This document shows, piece after piece, positions 1 to 9,651 of a stretch of 64,000 bases of DNA; the first letter of the stretch is position 1; every line of letters starts with the position of its first letter. Under the pieces are notes generated by a model. That model worked only from the letters and a program-made list of their open reading frames with translations, made no database searches and was not told the DNA's origin. A program made the translations under genes and the position numbers. This stretch comes from CAZLWA01 sp964563165 (lineage in GTDB: Bacteria > CLD3 > SB21), in contig CAZLWA010000068.1 in assembly GCA_964563165.1 (NCBI GenBank), forward strand, positions 23,194 to 87,193, written 5' to 3'.

Positions 1-121
1 TTTTCGGGTCGGCTTGCCAGAGCCTCTCCATGCGATCGCTGAGCGAGATGAGACCGGTCAATTCCGCGCCCCGCGTGTCAACGGAAATTTCCAATGCTCC
101 GTTCCGAATACTCGAAATCAT
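1..121 (-). CDS. aldose 1-epimerase family protein (LacX-like), N-terminal fragment
   Basis: The first 40 codons of a gene that runs off the left edge of the window. The reading starts at ATG 121 and shows a short beta-rich N-terminus with 'GAELTGL' and then 'LWQADPK', the pattern that opens LacX-type members of the aldose 1-epimerase (galactose mutarotase) superfamily. That family interconverts the alpha and beta anomers of hexoses in the cytoplasm. The start lies 8 bases after the stop of the upstream MFS transporter on the same strand, so the two are probably co-transcribed, which may hint that the transporter handles a sugar (inference). The catalytic His and Glu would lie outside the window, so the family call rests on N-terminal similarity only. 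Confidence 0.6.
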   Translation of the reverse strand, partial: MISSIRNGALEISVDTRGAELTGLISLSDRMERLWQADPK

Positions 122-129
122 ACGGCCTC

Positions 130-1386
130 TCAGATTGAATTTAAATTTAATTTGCGCAATTGTTTTGCCATTCTTGCCGTCGCCGCTACGACCAGGATCG
201 TCATCACGCCGCCGAAAATCACGGAAGGAATCAATCCCAGCAGCCGTGCGGCGACCCCCGACTCGAACGCGCCGATCTCATTGGATGATCCGATGAAAAT
301 ACCGTTGACCGCCGAAACGCGTCCTCGTTTTTCATCGGGCGTAAAGAGCTGCAGTATCGTTGACCGGATCACGACGCTCACATTGTCCAGCGCTCCGCTC
401 AGGGCGAGCAGAAAAAGTGACAGATAAAAACCGGTCGAGACGGCGAACCCGATCATACACACACCAAATCCCGCTACGCATAAAAGCAGATTCCTTCCCG
501 CCCTTTTCATCGGCGGCCGGTGAGCCAGAATTAAAGCCGTCAGTACGGCACCGATGGACGGCGCGGCGCGGAGCACTCCGAGCCCTTCCGGCCCTACGTT
601 AAGCACTTCCGCGGCGAATATGGGCAGCAGCGCGACCGCACCGCCGAAGAGTACCGCGAACAGATCAAGGGACAGCGCCGCTAAAATAATTTCATGATTA
701 AAGACGAACCTGACCCCTTCGTTCAAACTGGATAATATGGATTCCTTGATTTCTTTTTGCGGCAAGGCGTAGTTAGTAATAAAAAATACGCACGCGATCG
801 AAAGAACGATCAGTATCGCAACAAGTCCATAAGCGTTTGTAATGCCTGCAAATCCGTAAATAAGTCCGCCCAGCGCAGGGCCGGATACCGCGCCGGTCTG
901 CCAGACGGTGCTGTTCCATGCGGATGAATTCACGTACCATTCACGCGGAACCAATTGAGCCATCAGCGCAGAAAATGAAGGCATCGCAAATCCTCTTGCC
1001 AGGCCGGTCAAACCGATGATGAGGTAGATCGGCAGCGTTCCGTGATTTTTCAAAATGACCGAATCATGGACCGTCAGCAGAAGCAACCCGGCTGAAGCCG
1101 CAAGATAAACGGTTACCGAAGCCAGAATGATCTTCTTTCGGCTGACCATATCTGCGACATGCCCGGCATATAACGATACCGCGAGAAACGGCAAGGCTTC
1201 CGCAAGGCCGATCAATCCCAGCGACAGCGCGTCTTTGGTGTATTCATATATCTGCCATCCGACGATGACGCTCTGCATTTGTGTCGCGATCGTCAAAAAT
1301 AACCGGGCAAAAATGAACAACCGGAAATCCGGAATACGCAGAACTGCATACGGATCATGTTTCTTTACCGGATCGGAAATGCTCAT
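130..1386 (-). CDS. MFS transporter
   Basis: A 418-residue protein with about twelve hydrophobic segments in two six-helix halves and the MFS loop between helices 2 and 3 ('GHVADMVSRKK', near residues 75-85). It resembles the EntS/MFS_3 exporter branch, whose members export siderophores or drugs across the inner membrane; the substrate cannot be read from the sequence. 'GLARGFAMPSFSALMAQLV' is typical of helices 4-5 of this branch. The start ATG at 1386 has only a weak upstream purine stretch (CAGG). An aldose-epimerase-like gene follows after 8 bases in the same direction. Upstream lie two hairpins and a REP-like repeat pair. Confidence 0.85.
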   Translation of the reverse strand: MSISDPVKKHDPYAVLRIPDFRLFIFARLFLTIATQMQSVIVGWQIYEYTKDALSLGLIGLAEALPFLAVSLYAGHVADMVSRKKIILASVTVYLAASAGLLLLTVHDSVILKNHGTLPIYLIIGLTGLARGFAMPSFSALMAQLVPREWYVNSSAWNSTVWQTGAVSGPALGGLIYGFAGITNAYGLVAILIVLSIACVFFITNYALPQKEIKESILSSLNEGVRFVFNHEIILAALSLDLFAVLFGGAVALLPIFAAEVLNVGPEGLGVLRAAPSIGAVLTALILAHRPPMKRAGRNLLLCVAGFGVCMIGFAVSTGFYLSLFLLALSGALDNVSVVIRSTILQLFTPDEKRGRVSAVNGIFIGSSNEIGAFESGVAARLLGLIPSVIFGGVMTILVVAATARMAKQLRKLNLNSI

Positions 1387-1457
1387 ACCTGTTGGAATGT
1401 CATTTTATTTTAATCTACTTAATTTTATTTGTTTTTCAAAAAAGAAAATCTCGTACT

Positions 1458-1490
1458 AGACTTGCCAAATTTTAAAAACTTGGCAAGTCT
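1458..1490. other. 11-bp inverted repeat in the MFS upstream region
   Basis: Arms 1458-1468 (AGACTTGCCAA) and 1480-1490 (TTGGCAAGTCT) are perfectly complementary around an 11-base AT-rich spacer. No T-run follows on either strand, so it is a poor terminator. It lies 72 bases upstream of the MFS start codon and could be an operator or leader hairpin (inference). Confidence 0.45.
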
Positions 1491-1501
1491 TTGGGCATAA
1501 A

Positions 1502-1531
1502 AAAACCTCACGTGAAAATTCGTGAGGTTTT
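1502..1531 (-). terminator. Rho-independent terminator
   Basis: Arms 1502-1512 (AAAACCTCACG) and 1521-1531 (CGTGAGGTTTT) form a perfect 11-bp stem with an 8-base loop. On the minus strand it is followed by a run of T, so it probably ends transcripts of the TPR-like lipoprotein gene that stops at 1703. It may work in both directions. Confidence 0.75.
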
Positions 1532-1600
1532 AAAGCCGCAATTTTGGATTTCCGAATACTAGCGCCGTTTTTAAATTAGTAACATTGTATATTGTTCCAT

Positions 1601-1665
1601 CGCAACCTAAAGGTTGCGGCTACCGACCGTTTGAATAGAATGGTAGGCGCAGGCTTAAGCCTGCG
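1601..1665. repeat. REP-like pair of palindromes
   Basis: Two short palindromes face each other: CGCAACCTAAAGGTTGCG at 1601-1618 and CGCAGGCTTAAGCCTGCG at 1648-1665, flanked inside by GGCTACC (1618-1624) and GGTAGGC (1642-1648), which are themselves near-inverted. This is the paired (BIME-like) layout of repetitive extragenic palindromes. A degenerate relative lies at 8947-8969. No REP-associated Y1 transposase gene is present in the window. Confidence 0.6.
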
Positions 1666-1702
1666 AAACACAACATTATTTATTTGAAATGGCACTCTCG
1701 CA

Positions 1703-2281
1703 TCAACGCGCCGCCGTGCTTAGAGCATCCAGTTTATTTAATAAAATCGATGTGATATTTGGGTCAACTGCACTCGGATTAAACGCCGCATCCAATTCCT
1801 GTATGCGTTCAATGCAATTGACTTCATCCCCGAGATGGAAATAGTCATGCGCCTGCGTCAAAATGAGTCCATTCTTCGTAACGTTGTTGTCATATTGAAA
1901 AATGAAATCCGGCACGGTTCGCAGGACAAAATCCGCTCTTTCGATGCTCTGCGCATAATCGCCTCTTTGCCATCCGACAAAGCTCCAGCCTGCCATCGCC
2001 GTCGTATAAGCGACGACCAGGCTTACAGAATCCCCGGAACTTATCGATAATCCAAAATAGACATCCGCCTGGGCTAAGTCATCGGTTCTTATCGCGACCC
2101 AGCCTAATCCCGCATAAGCGTCTGAGGTCTGCGTGGCCACGAGATCCTGAAACCCCTGTTGCGCACCGGCATAATCCTGAGCGACGAACTTCACCCAGGC
2201 ATCCGCCAGGGGATCCCCCGTTGCCGCCGCGCCGCAGCTCATGAGGGAGCCCAGTACCAAATATTTAATTAATCGTTTCAT
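1703..2281 (-). CDS. TPR-like lipoprotein
   Basis: A 192-residue protein with a short basic N-terminus, a hydrophobic stretch and the lipobox 'LMSC' with Cys about residue 16, so it should be a lipid-anchored periplasmic or outer-membrane protein. The mature part is helical; 'DAWVKFVAQDYAGAQQGFQD' and 'AYAGLGWVAIRTDDLAQAD' look like consecutive tetratricopeptide helices, a scaffold for protein-protein contacts. ATG 2281 is preceded by CAGGAG at 7 bases. It lies directly upstream of the 2118-residue surface protein's 3' end, on the same strand, but that gene is transcribed towards it, so it could be the distal gene of the same transcript (57-base gap). A link to secretion or assembly of the surface protein is only a guess. 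Confidence 0.65.
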   Translation of the reverse strand: MKRLIKYLVLGSLMSCGAAATGDPLADAWVKFVAQDYAGAQQGFQDLVATQTSDAYAGLGWVAIRTDDLAQADVYFGLSISSGDSVSLVVAYTTAMAGWSFVGWQRGDYAQSIERADFVLRTVPDFIFQYDNNVTKNGLILTQAHDYFHLGDEVNCIERIQELDAAFNPSAVDPNITSILLNKLDALSTAAR

Positions 2282-2337
2282 GGTTTATCTCCTGTATTTG
2301 AATTTTTAATTTTTGCTGAATGCTGACAGCTTCTTTG

Positions 2338-5300
2338 CTATTTAATGAATAACATCTTTCTCGCCTGTACGCCTTTGGGAGTTTCTAACCGGTAGATATA
2401 CACGCCGCTTGCTACTTGATTACCGGTTGAATTCCTGCCGTTCCATATCACCGTATGATAACCCGCCGGTCTCGTTCCATTGACCAGGTCCATGACCCTT
2501 TGTCCCAGAATGTTATACACCACGAGCTTCACTTTACCAAGCTCCGGCAGACCAAACTTGATCGTTGTGGTCGGATTGAACGGATTCGGGTAATTCTGCG
2601 CGAGCTCCAGGGACTTCGGCAAGAACGCATGAGTGGGATTGTAGTACACCGTGAACTTGCCTAATTGATCGATCTTCGAATTCACCGATAAGGCACTTCC
2701 TTCTCCGCCTGCATAGACTAGAGTTCCGTCTTGTTCCCGGTAAAAACCGATCTTGCGCACATCGAAATCAGGATATTTTACCTTCAGCTCATTCAGAGCC
2801 TGGTCACTGTAATTGATACTGATCGTGAGCGCTTTCGTGATCTCCGTGGTGCTCAGGATCTCTACTGAACTGCCTATTTGTGTCCATGCTCCATTCAGAT
2901 TGATCGTTTCACTCTGCACATTTGATTCATGCTCGTTCTGAACGGTGCGCATCAGTTTCGAAAGTGCGGCGCTGTTCTCATCCGTTCTGCTAATAACTAA
3001 ATAACCGTCTTGACTGACACTGCCTCGTACGCCGCTGATCTCCAGATCATCCATGGTAAAAGCAATGGCTTCGTTCTTCAATAACGATGTAATGCCATAG
3101 ATCTTGCTCGTATCTGCTGCATTACCGTCCGCGTCCGTCCCGCTTGCGTCCACCGTCAAGGTTCCGGGCGCAGTCAATTTATATGGCGTAGAATACAAGC
3201 TAGGCTGACCCGGCACTGCTGCGAGTGTCGGCGACTGGCTATCGATAATATTATTACTGGCGTCTCTCAATGTAAATTGCACTGACTTTGCGACCAGCAC
3301 TCTATCGCTGTAGAGATATACCGTCATGTATTTATTCAGCGCTTTCACCGACAATGCGCCCAGCGTCAAACTCGGCGGCGTGTCCAATTTACCCGTGCCG
3401 GATAGTGCGATCTTAACCGGAGTGACTGATGAGCTATTAAATAACTTAAGTGTATCGATCAGACTTCCGATCGCAGTTGGTTTGAATTTGACTGTGAACA
3501 GGACCGTGTCGCCTCCATACAGTGTGTCAGGTAATGAGCTGCCCGTAAATGCAAAATGCGTCGTAAAGATCGAGGCACCGGTTACGATCACGGGGTTGCC
3601 CGTGGCCCATATCCGAACGGGTAAAGAGACACTGTCGCCATTATCAACGATGCCGAAAGGAAGGCTTGCAACGCTCGGGGAGAGATTGCCGCTGATGACT
3701 GTAAACGGCGCAGAAAAAGCCGACGTATTGTCCACGCTATCCTGAATAGCCGTGATGTTCTGGCCGGGATAGGCAGTATGCGTGATCGACCATGATCCCG
3801 ATCCGTTGGCTGTGATTTCACCGATAATGAACTGGCCTTCATCCACAACATCTTTATGAATTTCAACTTTGGCGTTGGGAATACCATGCCCGAAAACCGT
3901 GAAGTTTTTCACACTATCAATGACCGGCGGCTGGACGTCGTAATTCGCGCCATTTTCAAGCGCGATGCCTTCGCCTGCGTTGTTGTAAATACGATTGCCC
4001 AAAAGGGGATTATCGTAAGCACCGTAGCCCTGCCCACCAAGATTGCTTTCCATGTGGATACCGTCTTCGCCGTTAAATGCGATGATGTTGGCGTACACTG
4101 TATCCTGAGCTGTACGGTCATATAAGTCTCTTGCTTCGATCTCCACGCCGTGGCCGCCGTTACCCAACGCGGTCGTTCCGTTTGCGCCGATGCCGATATA
4201 GTTGCCGCCAATATAGTTATAACTTGAGTTGTTGCTGAGCCCCGCGTAGAGTTCTACACCTTCCATGCCATTGGCAGAAACAACATTACGTCCGCCCGCC
4301 GTACCGTCACCGATACGGTTGTAGGATGTGTTCCACAGTACAATACCGCAAGAGTCGTTGGGCAGTGCAACATTACCAGTTGCATCGACACCGACATAAT
4401 TTCCAAGAACCGTATTGTAACTTGTGAATTCAAGCCAGATACCGCTTTGTGCATTACCCGAAATAACATTGCGCCCGGCAACAGTTCCGTTACCGATCGT
4501 TGTGTATCTATCATTATAATTGTAGATATAAATACCGTGGCCTTGATTTGGAATAGTCGCGGTACCAGAAGCACTGGTTCCGATGAAATTACGCAGAATC
4601 TCAGTGTTCTCGATATAACCGTCTCCACCCTCTCCGAGAACGATTGCGGAGCTGCCGTTACCTGAAATGACATTGCTTTCAACGGCCGAAGTGCCGCCGA
4701 TAATCGTGTTATTCACCGCGTATCCGCCATAACCTGCCTGCAGGTGAATTCCGTAACCGGCATTTCCGATCGCAATAGAACCTGTTGCATCGGTTCCTAT
4801 CTTATTTCCTCTTATGATGTTGTCATCTGCATTCGAGTTGTAGTCGGCGCCGATAACAATGCCTGTCCCGTTATTACCGGAGATAACATTATTCAAAATG
4901 ATATTATCTTCTGATTCTAACAGGTAGATTCCTCCGCTCTGATTTGCCAGCGTATCGGCTCCGTCGAAGGTAACACCTATATAATTTCCATTGATCGTGT
5001 TACGCTGGACATCTTGATTTAGGAAATAAATTCCGCAATTGCCGTTACCAGAAATAATATTGCGTCCGGCTGCTGTCCCGTTACCAATCTGCGAATTGAT
5101 GATCTGTCCGTTTGAATAGCCATAGAAATAAATACCGGCACTTGCATTGCCAACAGCAACGTTGCCAGTGATATCCGAACCGATGTAATTACCCAATATC
5201 CAACTGCTGTCAACTGTTCCGCCGTCATCTTCAACATAGATGCCGTGTGAAGAATTGCCCGAGATAATGTTGCGACCACCGACCGTCGCATTACCTATCC

Positions 5301-8300
5301 GGGTATTTCTAGCTTTATGGTAAATATAAATGCCATAACTAGCGTTGGGTATGGCGGAGAGCCCGTCAGCGGAAAGTCCGATGATATTGCCCAGGATCTT
5401 ATTGTTGTCGCAGAAACCATTTCCGCCGTCAATACTTATTCCATATTGCTCATTTCCGCTGATGACGTTGCGGCCTGCCAAAGTTCCGTCGCCGATCCAG
5501 TTGTCGTGCGCGCCGTCATTGATCAATATGCCATAACCGTTGGCAGCGGCAAACATTCCAGAATCGTTGGTGCCTATGTAATTACTCAAGATCTTATTAT
5601 CATGGGCATTTGAACCGGAAATCCATATTGCGCCGCCGGTACCAAAGTTGCCGCATTCCCGGATCACAAGACCCTTGATAACGTTATTGGATGAATTGAT
5701 CGTCAAGGCAGTACCATTTATGGATGATTCGCCGTCATACCCGCTCAGGATAATATCCGGAACGCCGTTGCCGTCAAGGTCACCGTTGATCACAGTATTG
5801 TCCGTTCCAATCGCAGGAAGGCTGGAATACAACTGTATAACCGATCCTCCCGGAATGCTGAAAACGATCGTATCTGACTGGCTGCTGAGGTTGGTCGAGT
5901 CGATAGCATTTCGCAACGAACCTGCGCCATTGTCATTGGCATTTGTGACAAACCACTTGCCCGGTGTCGCCGAAGGGATCGCGCTCGCCACATCCGAATT
6001 AGGGCTTATGTATCCGTTTTGATCAACGGCCGTTATGTAGAAATAATAAATCGTCCCGTTTTGCAAAAGCGTCGAGCCATCCAATGTAGTGACCGTTTTA
6101 CTGATCGTCACCGTCGAATCTGCGAGAAAGTAGGTATCGTTGTCGGTGCTTGCGTAAATGTAATACTCGCTCACATCGGATTTGTTGGTTGAACTCCACT
6201 GAAGATTCACAGAACTAACACCCGATGACGCCAAAAGCCCAATAGGCGCTGAAGGCGGGCCGTCGATCGTGAAGCTTGCCTCCGTGGACATGTTGGAGCC
6301 TTTATGATTATTATCGATCGCATGCACGCCCCAGAAATAAGTACCGTCTTTGAGGTCCCAGATCTTCCATCCGTTCTTGGGGCCGGTGTTACCCATCCCG
6401 ACAACGCGCCTGAATCCTCCTCCGCCGTTCAGTTTAGCCATCGAAGGCATGATATTCTCCAGACCGGCTGCCGAGCCCACGTGTAAATTGTAGGTGAGCC
6501 CGTTTTGCGGCTGGTCGGAGTCTGTCGATTTGTTCCAGCTAAAAGTAACCGTGTCCAAAAGCGTCGTGGTCAATAAGTTGCTTGGTACCGTGGGAGCGGT
6601 ATTGGCCGAAGCGACAGCATTCTGATATAATTTTGTAACGAAGTTTCCGTTATTATCTTCACCGTTTAGCAAGATATCAAGATCGCCGTCTTTATCATAG
6701 TCGGCGAAGCCTGCAGAACGAACAACACCCGGATTTCCGTAGTCGTCTCCAAGGCCCTCCAATCCTGCGTCGAGTTCTTCAAAATTGCCGCCGCCATTAT
6801 TGCGGTAAATACGTGTCTGAGGGCCGTATTCCCCATTCAGGAGTATATCCAAATCTCCGTCGTTGTCAAAGTCGCCCCAGGACAATTGGCCTTTTGCATA
6901 GCCATTACCGGAAACGCCCGCATCCAAAAATGTGCCATCTTGATTGTTGTGGTAGATCCGGAATTCTCTGTCCTCAGAGCTTGCGCCGGTATATGAAAAA
7001 TCCAAATAGCCGTCATTGTCATAGTCGCCCCAAGCAGCGGTCGAGGAAAAGGCGCCGGGGAATCCACCATTAATATCTACGAAAGACCCGCCGTCGTTTC
7101 GGTAAATACTAACAAATCTTCCTCCAGAGACGCCGCCATTACCTTCATATGTTGTTCCGGTAATCAGAAGATCAAGATCGCTGTCTTTATCATAATCGCC
7201 CCAAGCAACGGATCCGAGTTGGGCATTTACGATACCGGCATCTATGATCGTGAATATACCATTTCCATCGTTGCGATAAAGGTCGGTACGGTTACCGGAA
7301 GAGGCATCGCCCATGGCGATCAAGTCGAGATCTCCGTCATTGTCGTAGTCACCAAACGCCATGGAACCCTTAGCGCGGCCAAAAATGTCTGTTGATACTT
7401 CGGTAAAAGTTCCGTTACCGTTGTTATTATGATACAGATGAAATATTCGGTCTCCACCGCTGCCCGGTACAGCGCCGGTGTACGCCAGATCCAAAAATGT
7501 ATCGCCATCGTAGTCACCGAGAGCGATTGAGGCTTTACGAAGGCCCTCTTGTAGACCCGCGTTCATGTCCGTAAAATTGCTACCGCCGTCGTTTTTGTAA
7601 ATTTTTGCAATTTCGCCGTTATAACCGTCCAACGTCCCAACCAGCAAAACATCCAGGTCGCCGTCGCTGTCAAAATCTCCCCACGCCGTTGCGCCTTGTG
7701 AGATCTGAGGAAGATTCGTGGTTACCTCAACTAACGTCGAAGGTGTCTCGTCTACTTCAGCATAACCGCTCTGCTCCTGTGAGACATCGACTGTGGCTAC
7801 TCTGAAATAATATTTTTTGAAGTTGGTCAAACCTGTAGATGTAACAGTCGTATCGGTCGTGGAGTCTATCTGAACAACAGGATTTGGCAATGTGTCTCTA
7901 AACACTCTGTACCGAAGAACATTATCAATAGTATTACGATTCCAGAGAAGTGTGACTTGTTGATTACCACCTTTGGCAATTAAGTCCGTGGGAGAAAACG
8001 GCGGGCCAAATGCAACTCCATTGTACAATGTGGCATTATAGCCATTCGCAGAGGAATCATAAGCTATAGTGCCGATCGTCTCATCGAAATGCCACAATGC
8101 GGTCAGGCCTGGTTCATTTCCTCCGAGCCGGGTCTGATAAATACCAAGCACTTCCGCCGGCGTGATGGCACGATTCCACGTATTAACTTCATCCAAGAAT
8201 CCTGAAAAATATCTGGAGTATACGCCGATGTTGACCGGGGCAAATATGTAGTCAGTTGGGCCTGCTGCGACACTGTCGACAACAACGCCATTCTTATACG

Positions 8301-8694
8301 CTTTCAAATAACTTCCATTTAATACCCATGCAATATGAATCCATTGGCCGGCATTATAGGAAATACCCACCTCTTTGTATCCGCTATTATAATTATAAAG
8401 CCATATCCTGTCTTGTCCGCCGATGATGCCTCTGGAAATACCCATGTATCCGTATTGATCGGCGAAAAGGGACTGCCCCTCATACGCATAGTTAATCGTT
8501 GGCGAAGCACCCGTGGGGCGAATCCACATTGAAATTGTGCCCGCGGAATTTGTCGTATAATTACTCAAAGATCCGGGTAAGCCGATATGATCATCATTTC
8601 CGTCGAGCAAGACATAATTATTGATCTGCGCTGATACCCATGAAGGAACCGTGAGCAGCGCGAGAAGAAAAAGAATCCGTCGTGTTGTTTTCAT
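2338..8694 (-). CDS. giant multidomain surface protein with type IX secretion C-terminal domain
   Basis: A 2118-residue secreted protein. In order it shows: signal peptide ending 'SWVSAQ'; a LamG/concanavalin-like lectin domain (about 25-225); a fibronectin-III-like domain (230-315); seven FG-GAP/VCBS-type repeats (325-690), each with a calcium-loop motif such as 'GDFDSDGDLDVLL'; two further fibronectin-like domains (700-905); a right-handed parallel beta-helix (910-1580) with seven 'N(V/I)(I/V)S(G/A)N' rungs; Ig-like and choice-of-anchor domains (1580-1770); and a type IX secretion CTD (2025-2118) with 'NYPNPFNPTT' and a C-terminal 'RKMLFIK'. Such proteins are exported through the Por/T9SS machinery and bound at the cell surface, often to glycans. 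ATG 8694 is chosen because GGAGAGG precedes it and the signal peptide begins there; a start 7 codons upstream lacks a site. Confidence 0.9.
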   Translation of the reverse strand: MKTTRRILFLLALLTVPSWVSAQINNYVLLDGNDDHIGLPGSLSNYTTNSAGTISMWIRPTGASPTINYAYEGQSLFADQYGYMGISRGIIGGQDRIWLYNYNSGYKEVGISYNAGQWIHIAWVLNGSYLKAYKNGVVVDSVAAGPTDYIFAPVNIGVYSRYFSGFLDEVNTWNRAITPAEVLGIYQTRLGGNEPGLTALWHFDETIGTIAYDSSANGYNATLYNGVAFGPPFSPTDLIAKGGNQQVTLLWNRNTIDNVLRYRVFRDTLPNPVVQIDSTTDTTVTSTGLTNFKKYYFRVATVDVSQEQSGYAEVDETPSTLVEVTTNLPQISQGATAWGDFDSDGDLDVLLVGTLDGYNGEIAKIYKNDGGSNFTDMNAGLQEGLRKASIALGDYDGDTFLDLAYTGAVPGSGGDRIFHLYHNNNGNGTFTEVSTDIFGRAKGSMAFGDYDNDGDLDLIAMGDASSGNRTDLYRNDGNGIFTIIDAGIVNAQLGSVAWGDYDKDSDLDLLITGTTYEGNGGVSGGRFVSIYRNDGGSFVDINGGFPGAFSSTAAWGDYDNDGYLDFSYTGASSEDREFRIYHNNQDGTFLDAGVSGNGYAKGQLSWGDFDNDGDLDILLNGEYGPQTRIYRNNGGGNFEELDAGLEGLGDDYGNPGVVRSAGFADYDKDGDLDILLNGEDNNGNFVTKLYQNAVASANTAPTVPSNLLTTTLLDTVTFSWNKSTDSDQPQNGLTYNLHVGSAAGLENIMPSMAKLNGGGGFRRVVGMGNTGPKNGWKIWDLKDGTYFWGVHAIDNNHKGSNMSTEASFTIDGPPSAPIGLLASSGVSSVNLQWSSTNKSDVSEYYIYASTDNDTYFLADSTVTISKTVTTLDGSTLLQNGTIYYFYITAVDQNGYISPNSDVASAIPSATPGKWFVTNANDNGAGSLRNAIDSTNLSSQSDTIVFSIPGGSVIQLYSSLPAIGTDNTVINGDLDGNGVPDIILSGYDGESSINGTALTINSSNNVIKGLVIRECGNFGTGGAIWISGSNAHDNKILSNYIGTNDSGMFAAANGYGILINDGAHDNWIGDGTLAGRNVISGNEQYGISIDGGNGFCDNNKILGNIIGLSADGLSAIPNASYGIYIYHKARNTRIGNATVGGRNIISGNSSHGIYVEDDGGTVDSSWILGNYIGSDITGNVAVGNASAGIYFYGYSNGQIINSQIGNGTAAGRNIISGNGNCGIYFLNQDVQRNTINGNYIGVTFDGADTLANQSGGIYLLESEDNIILNNVISGNNGTGIVIGADYNSNADDNIIRGNKIGTDATGSIAIGNAGYGIHLQAGYGGYAVNNTIIGGTSAVESNVISGNGSSAIVLGEGGDGYIENTEILRNFIGTSASGTATIPNQGHGIYIYNYNDRYTTIGNGTVAGRNVISGNAQSGIWLEFTSYNTVLGNYVGVDATGNVALPNDSCGIVLWNTSYNRIGDGTAGGRNVVSANGMEGVELYAGLSNNSSYNYIGGNYIGIGANGTTALGNGGHGVEIEARDLYDRTAQDTVYANIIAFNGEDGIHMESNLGGQGYGAYDNPLLGNRIYNNAGEGIALENGANYDVQPPVIDSVKNFTVFGHGIPNAKVEIHKDVVDEGQFIIGEITANGSGSWSITHTAYPGQNITAIQDSVDNTSAFSAPFTVISGNLSPSVASLPFGIVDNGDSVSLPVRIWATGNPVIVTGASIFTTHFAFTGSSLPDTLYGGDTVLFTVKFKPTAIGSLIDTLKLFNSSSVTPVKIALSGTGKLDTPPSLTLGALSVKALNKYMTVYLYSDRVLVAKSVQFTLRDASNNIIDSQSPTLAAVPGQPSLYSTPYKLTAPGTLTVDASGTDADGNAADTSKIYGITSLLKNEAIAFTMDDLEISGVRGSVSQDGYLVISRTDENSAALSKLMRTVQNEHESNVQSETINLNGAWTQIGSSVEILSTTEITKALTISINYSDQALNELKVKYPDFDVRKIGFYREQDGTLVYAGGEGSALSVNSKIDQLGKFTVYYNPTHAFLPKSLELAQNYPNPFNPTTTIKFGLPELGKVKLVVYNILGQRVMDLVNGTRPAGYHTVIWNGRNSTGNQVASGVYIYRLETPKGVQARKMLFIK

Positions 8695-8994
8695 ATGGAC
8701 CTCTCCGTTTAGCAAATTATTTGAATATTACAAAAATATTAACTTACTATTTTTTAGATATTAAATAGAGACAGACTTTTCAGTGGAATAGTTAAAAGAC
8801 GGTTCTCTGTGTAGGCATGAAAACATGCTCGTAGCCGGAAGAAATTGTGTTAGAGAGCCGGTAGATGAATTCAAGATAAATCAAAAGCGATGGCATGTCA
8901 AGTTCTTTTATGCACAACATCCGGCCAAACAATAGACAAGAATCGGCCCGCAAACCTTAGGCCTGCGGGACATTCAAAACCGTATCTAGCTGAA
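8695..8994. other. intergenic region upstream of the surface protein
   Basis: 300 bases without a credible gene. It contains a degenerate REP-like stem-loop (8947-8969) just after the stop of the upstream lipoprotein and a small GCATG/CATGC hairpin near 8814-8827. AT-rich DNA at 8715-8770 probably holds the promoter of the surface protein gene, but no clear -35/-10 pair was identified. Confidence 0.5.
8947..8969. repeat. degenerate REP-like stem-loop
   Basis: Six paired bases (CCCGCA at 8947-8952, TGCGGG at 8964-8969) around a loop containing CCTTAGG. The loop core resembles the palindromes at 1601-1665. It sits 26 bases after the stop of the minus-strand lipoprotein and may act as a weak terminator. 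Confidence 0.4.
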
Positions 8995-9651
8995 CTATTT
9001 CTTCTTACTGCTTTTGATCATTTTTGTAATAACCGGCGGTGTGGCTGTCAGTATGGGCGCCCAAAAAGTTGTGTCGCTGGATGGCGGAATCGTATCCGAT
9101 GAGATACCGACGGCGTCGATTTCATTCCAGTCCGTCACAACCGGCGAGTTGAGTGCAATGCGAATCGCGGAAACATTAAAACTTGTTACAGGAAAGTTGA
9201 CGATGAAGATTCTTGACGTGTCGCCTGCCGGAGCCGCCGAACCTTGATAAATCACTTCCCATAAATTCGACGTTGGATTTCTTACGTATACCGTATCCAC
9301 AGCGCCGGGGGCAAGCGTTTCAAATATCGCGATGGATCGAACAGGCCCGGGATCCATGGTATAACCCAATTCCAGAAATTCACGTTGATTGTCTTCAATT
9401 TCAGACGCCCATGCGGTGATAATGTCTCCGTAATACGGATACGTATCGGGAGCGCCTAATGCCTGAAACGCAGCCCACTCTGTGGTATCATATTGCGTAC
9501 TGTAAGCAATGACCTCATCCGCCCATCTGATATTTATCGCGTCGTTGTTGGTATCCCCGCAACTCATGACCAGCGTGAGAACACCGATAACGACAAGAAT
9601 TCCTGATTTCATTTTTTTATTACGTTTAATAGAAATGGTATTGAGACTCAT
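8995..9651 (-). CDS. lipoprotein with galactose-binding-like (discoidin-type) domain
   Basis: A 218-residue protein with a signal peptide and lipobox 'LVMSC' (Cys about residue 31). The mature part opens 'RWADEVIAYSTQYDTTEW' and continues with 'ALGAPDTYPYYGD' and 'FLELGYTMDPGPVRSIAIFE', the pattern of an F5/8-type-C-like beta-sandwich found in surface proteins of Bacteroidetes relatives; these usually bind carbohydrate or another protein. ATG 9651 is chosen because AGGAG stands 6 bases upstream; a TTG two codons earlier would overlap the ribosome site. It lies upstream of the giant surface protein on the same strand, 300 bases away, so the two may share a cell-surface role (inference). The tail 'KSSKKK' is strongly basic. 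Confidence 0.65.
   Translation of the reverse strand: MSLNTISIKRNKKMKSGILVVIGVLTLVMSCGDTNNDAINIRWADEVIAYSTQYDTTEWAAFQALGAPDTYPYYGDIITAWASEIEDNQREFLELGYTMDPGPVRSIAIFETLAPGAVDTVYVRNPTSNLWEVIYQGSAAPAGDTSRIFIVNFPVTSFNVSAIRIALNSPVVTDWNEIDAVGISSDTIPPSSDTTFWAPILTATPPVITKMIKSSKKK

Noticed and set aside
8890..9102. short plus-strand frame
   Set aside because: It overlaps the lipoprotein 3' end and has no ribosome site or domain.
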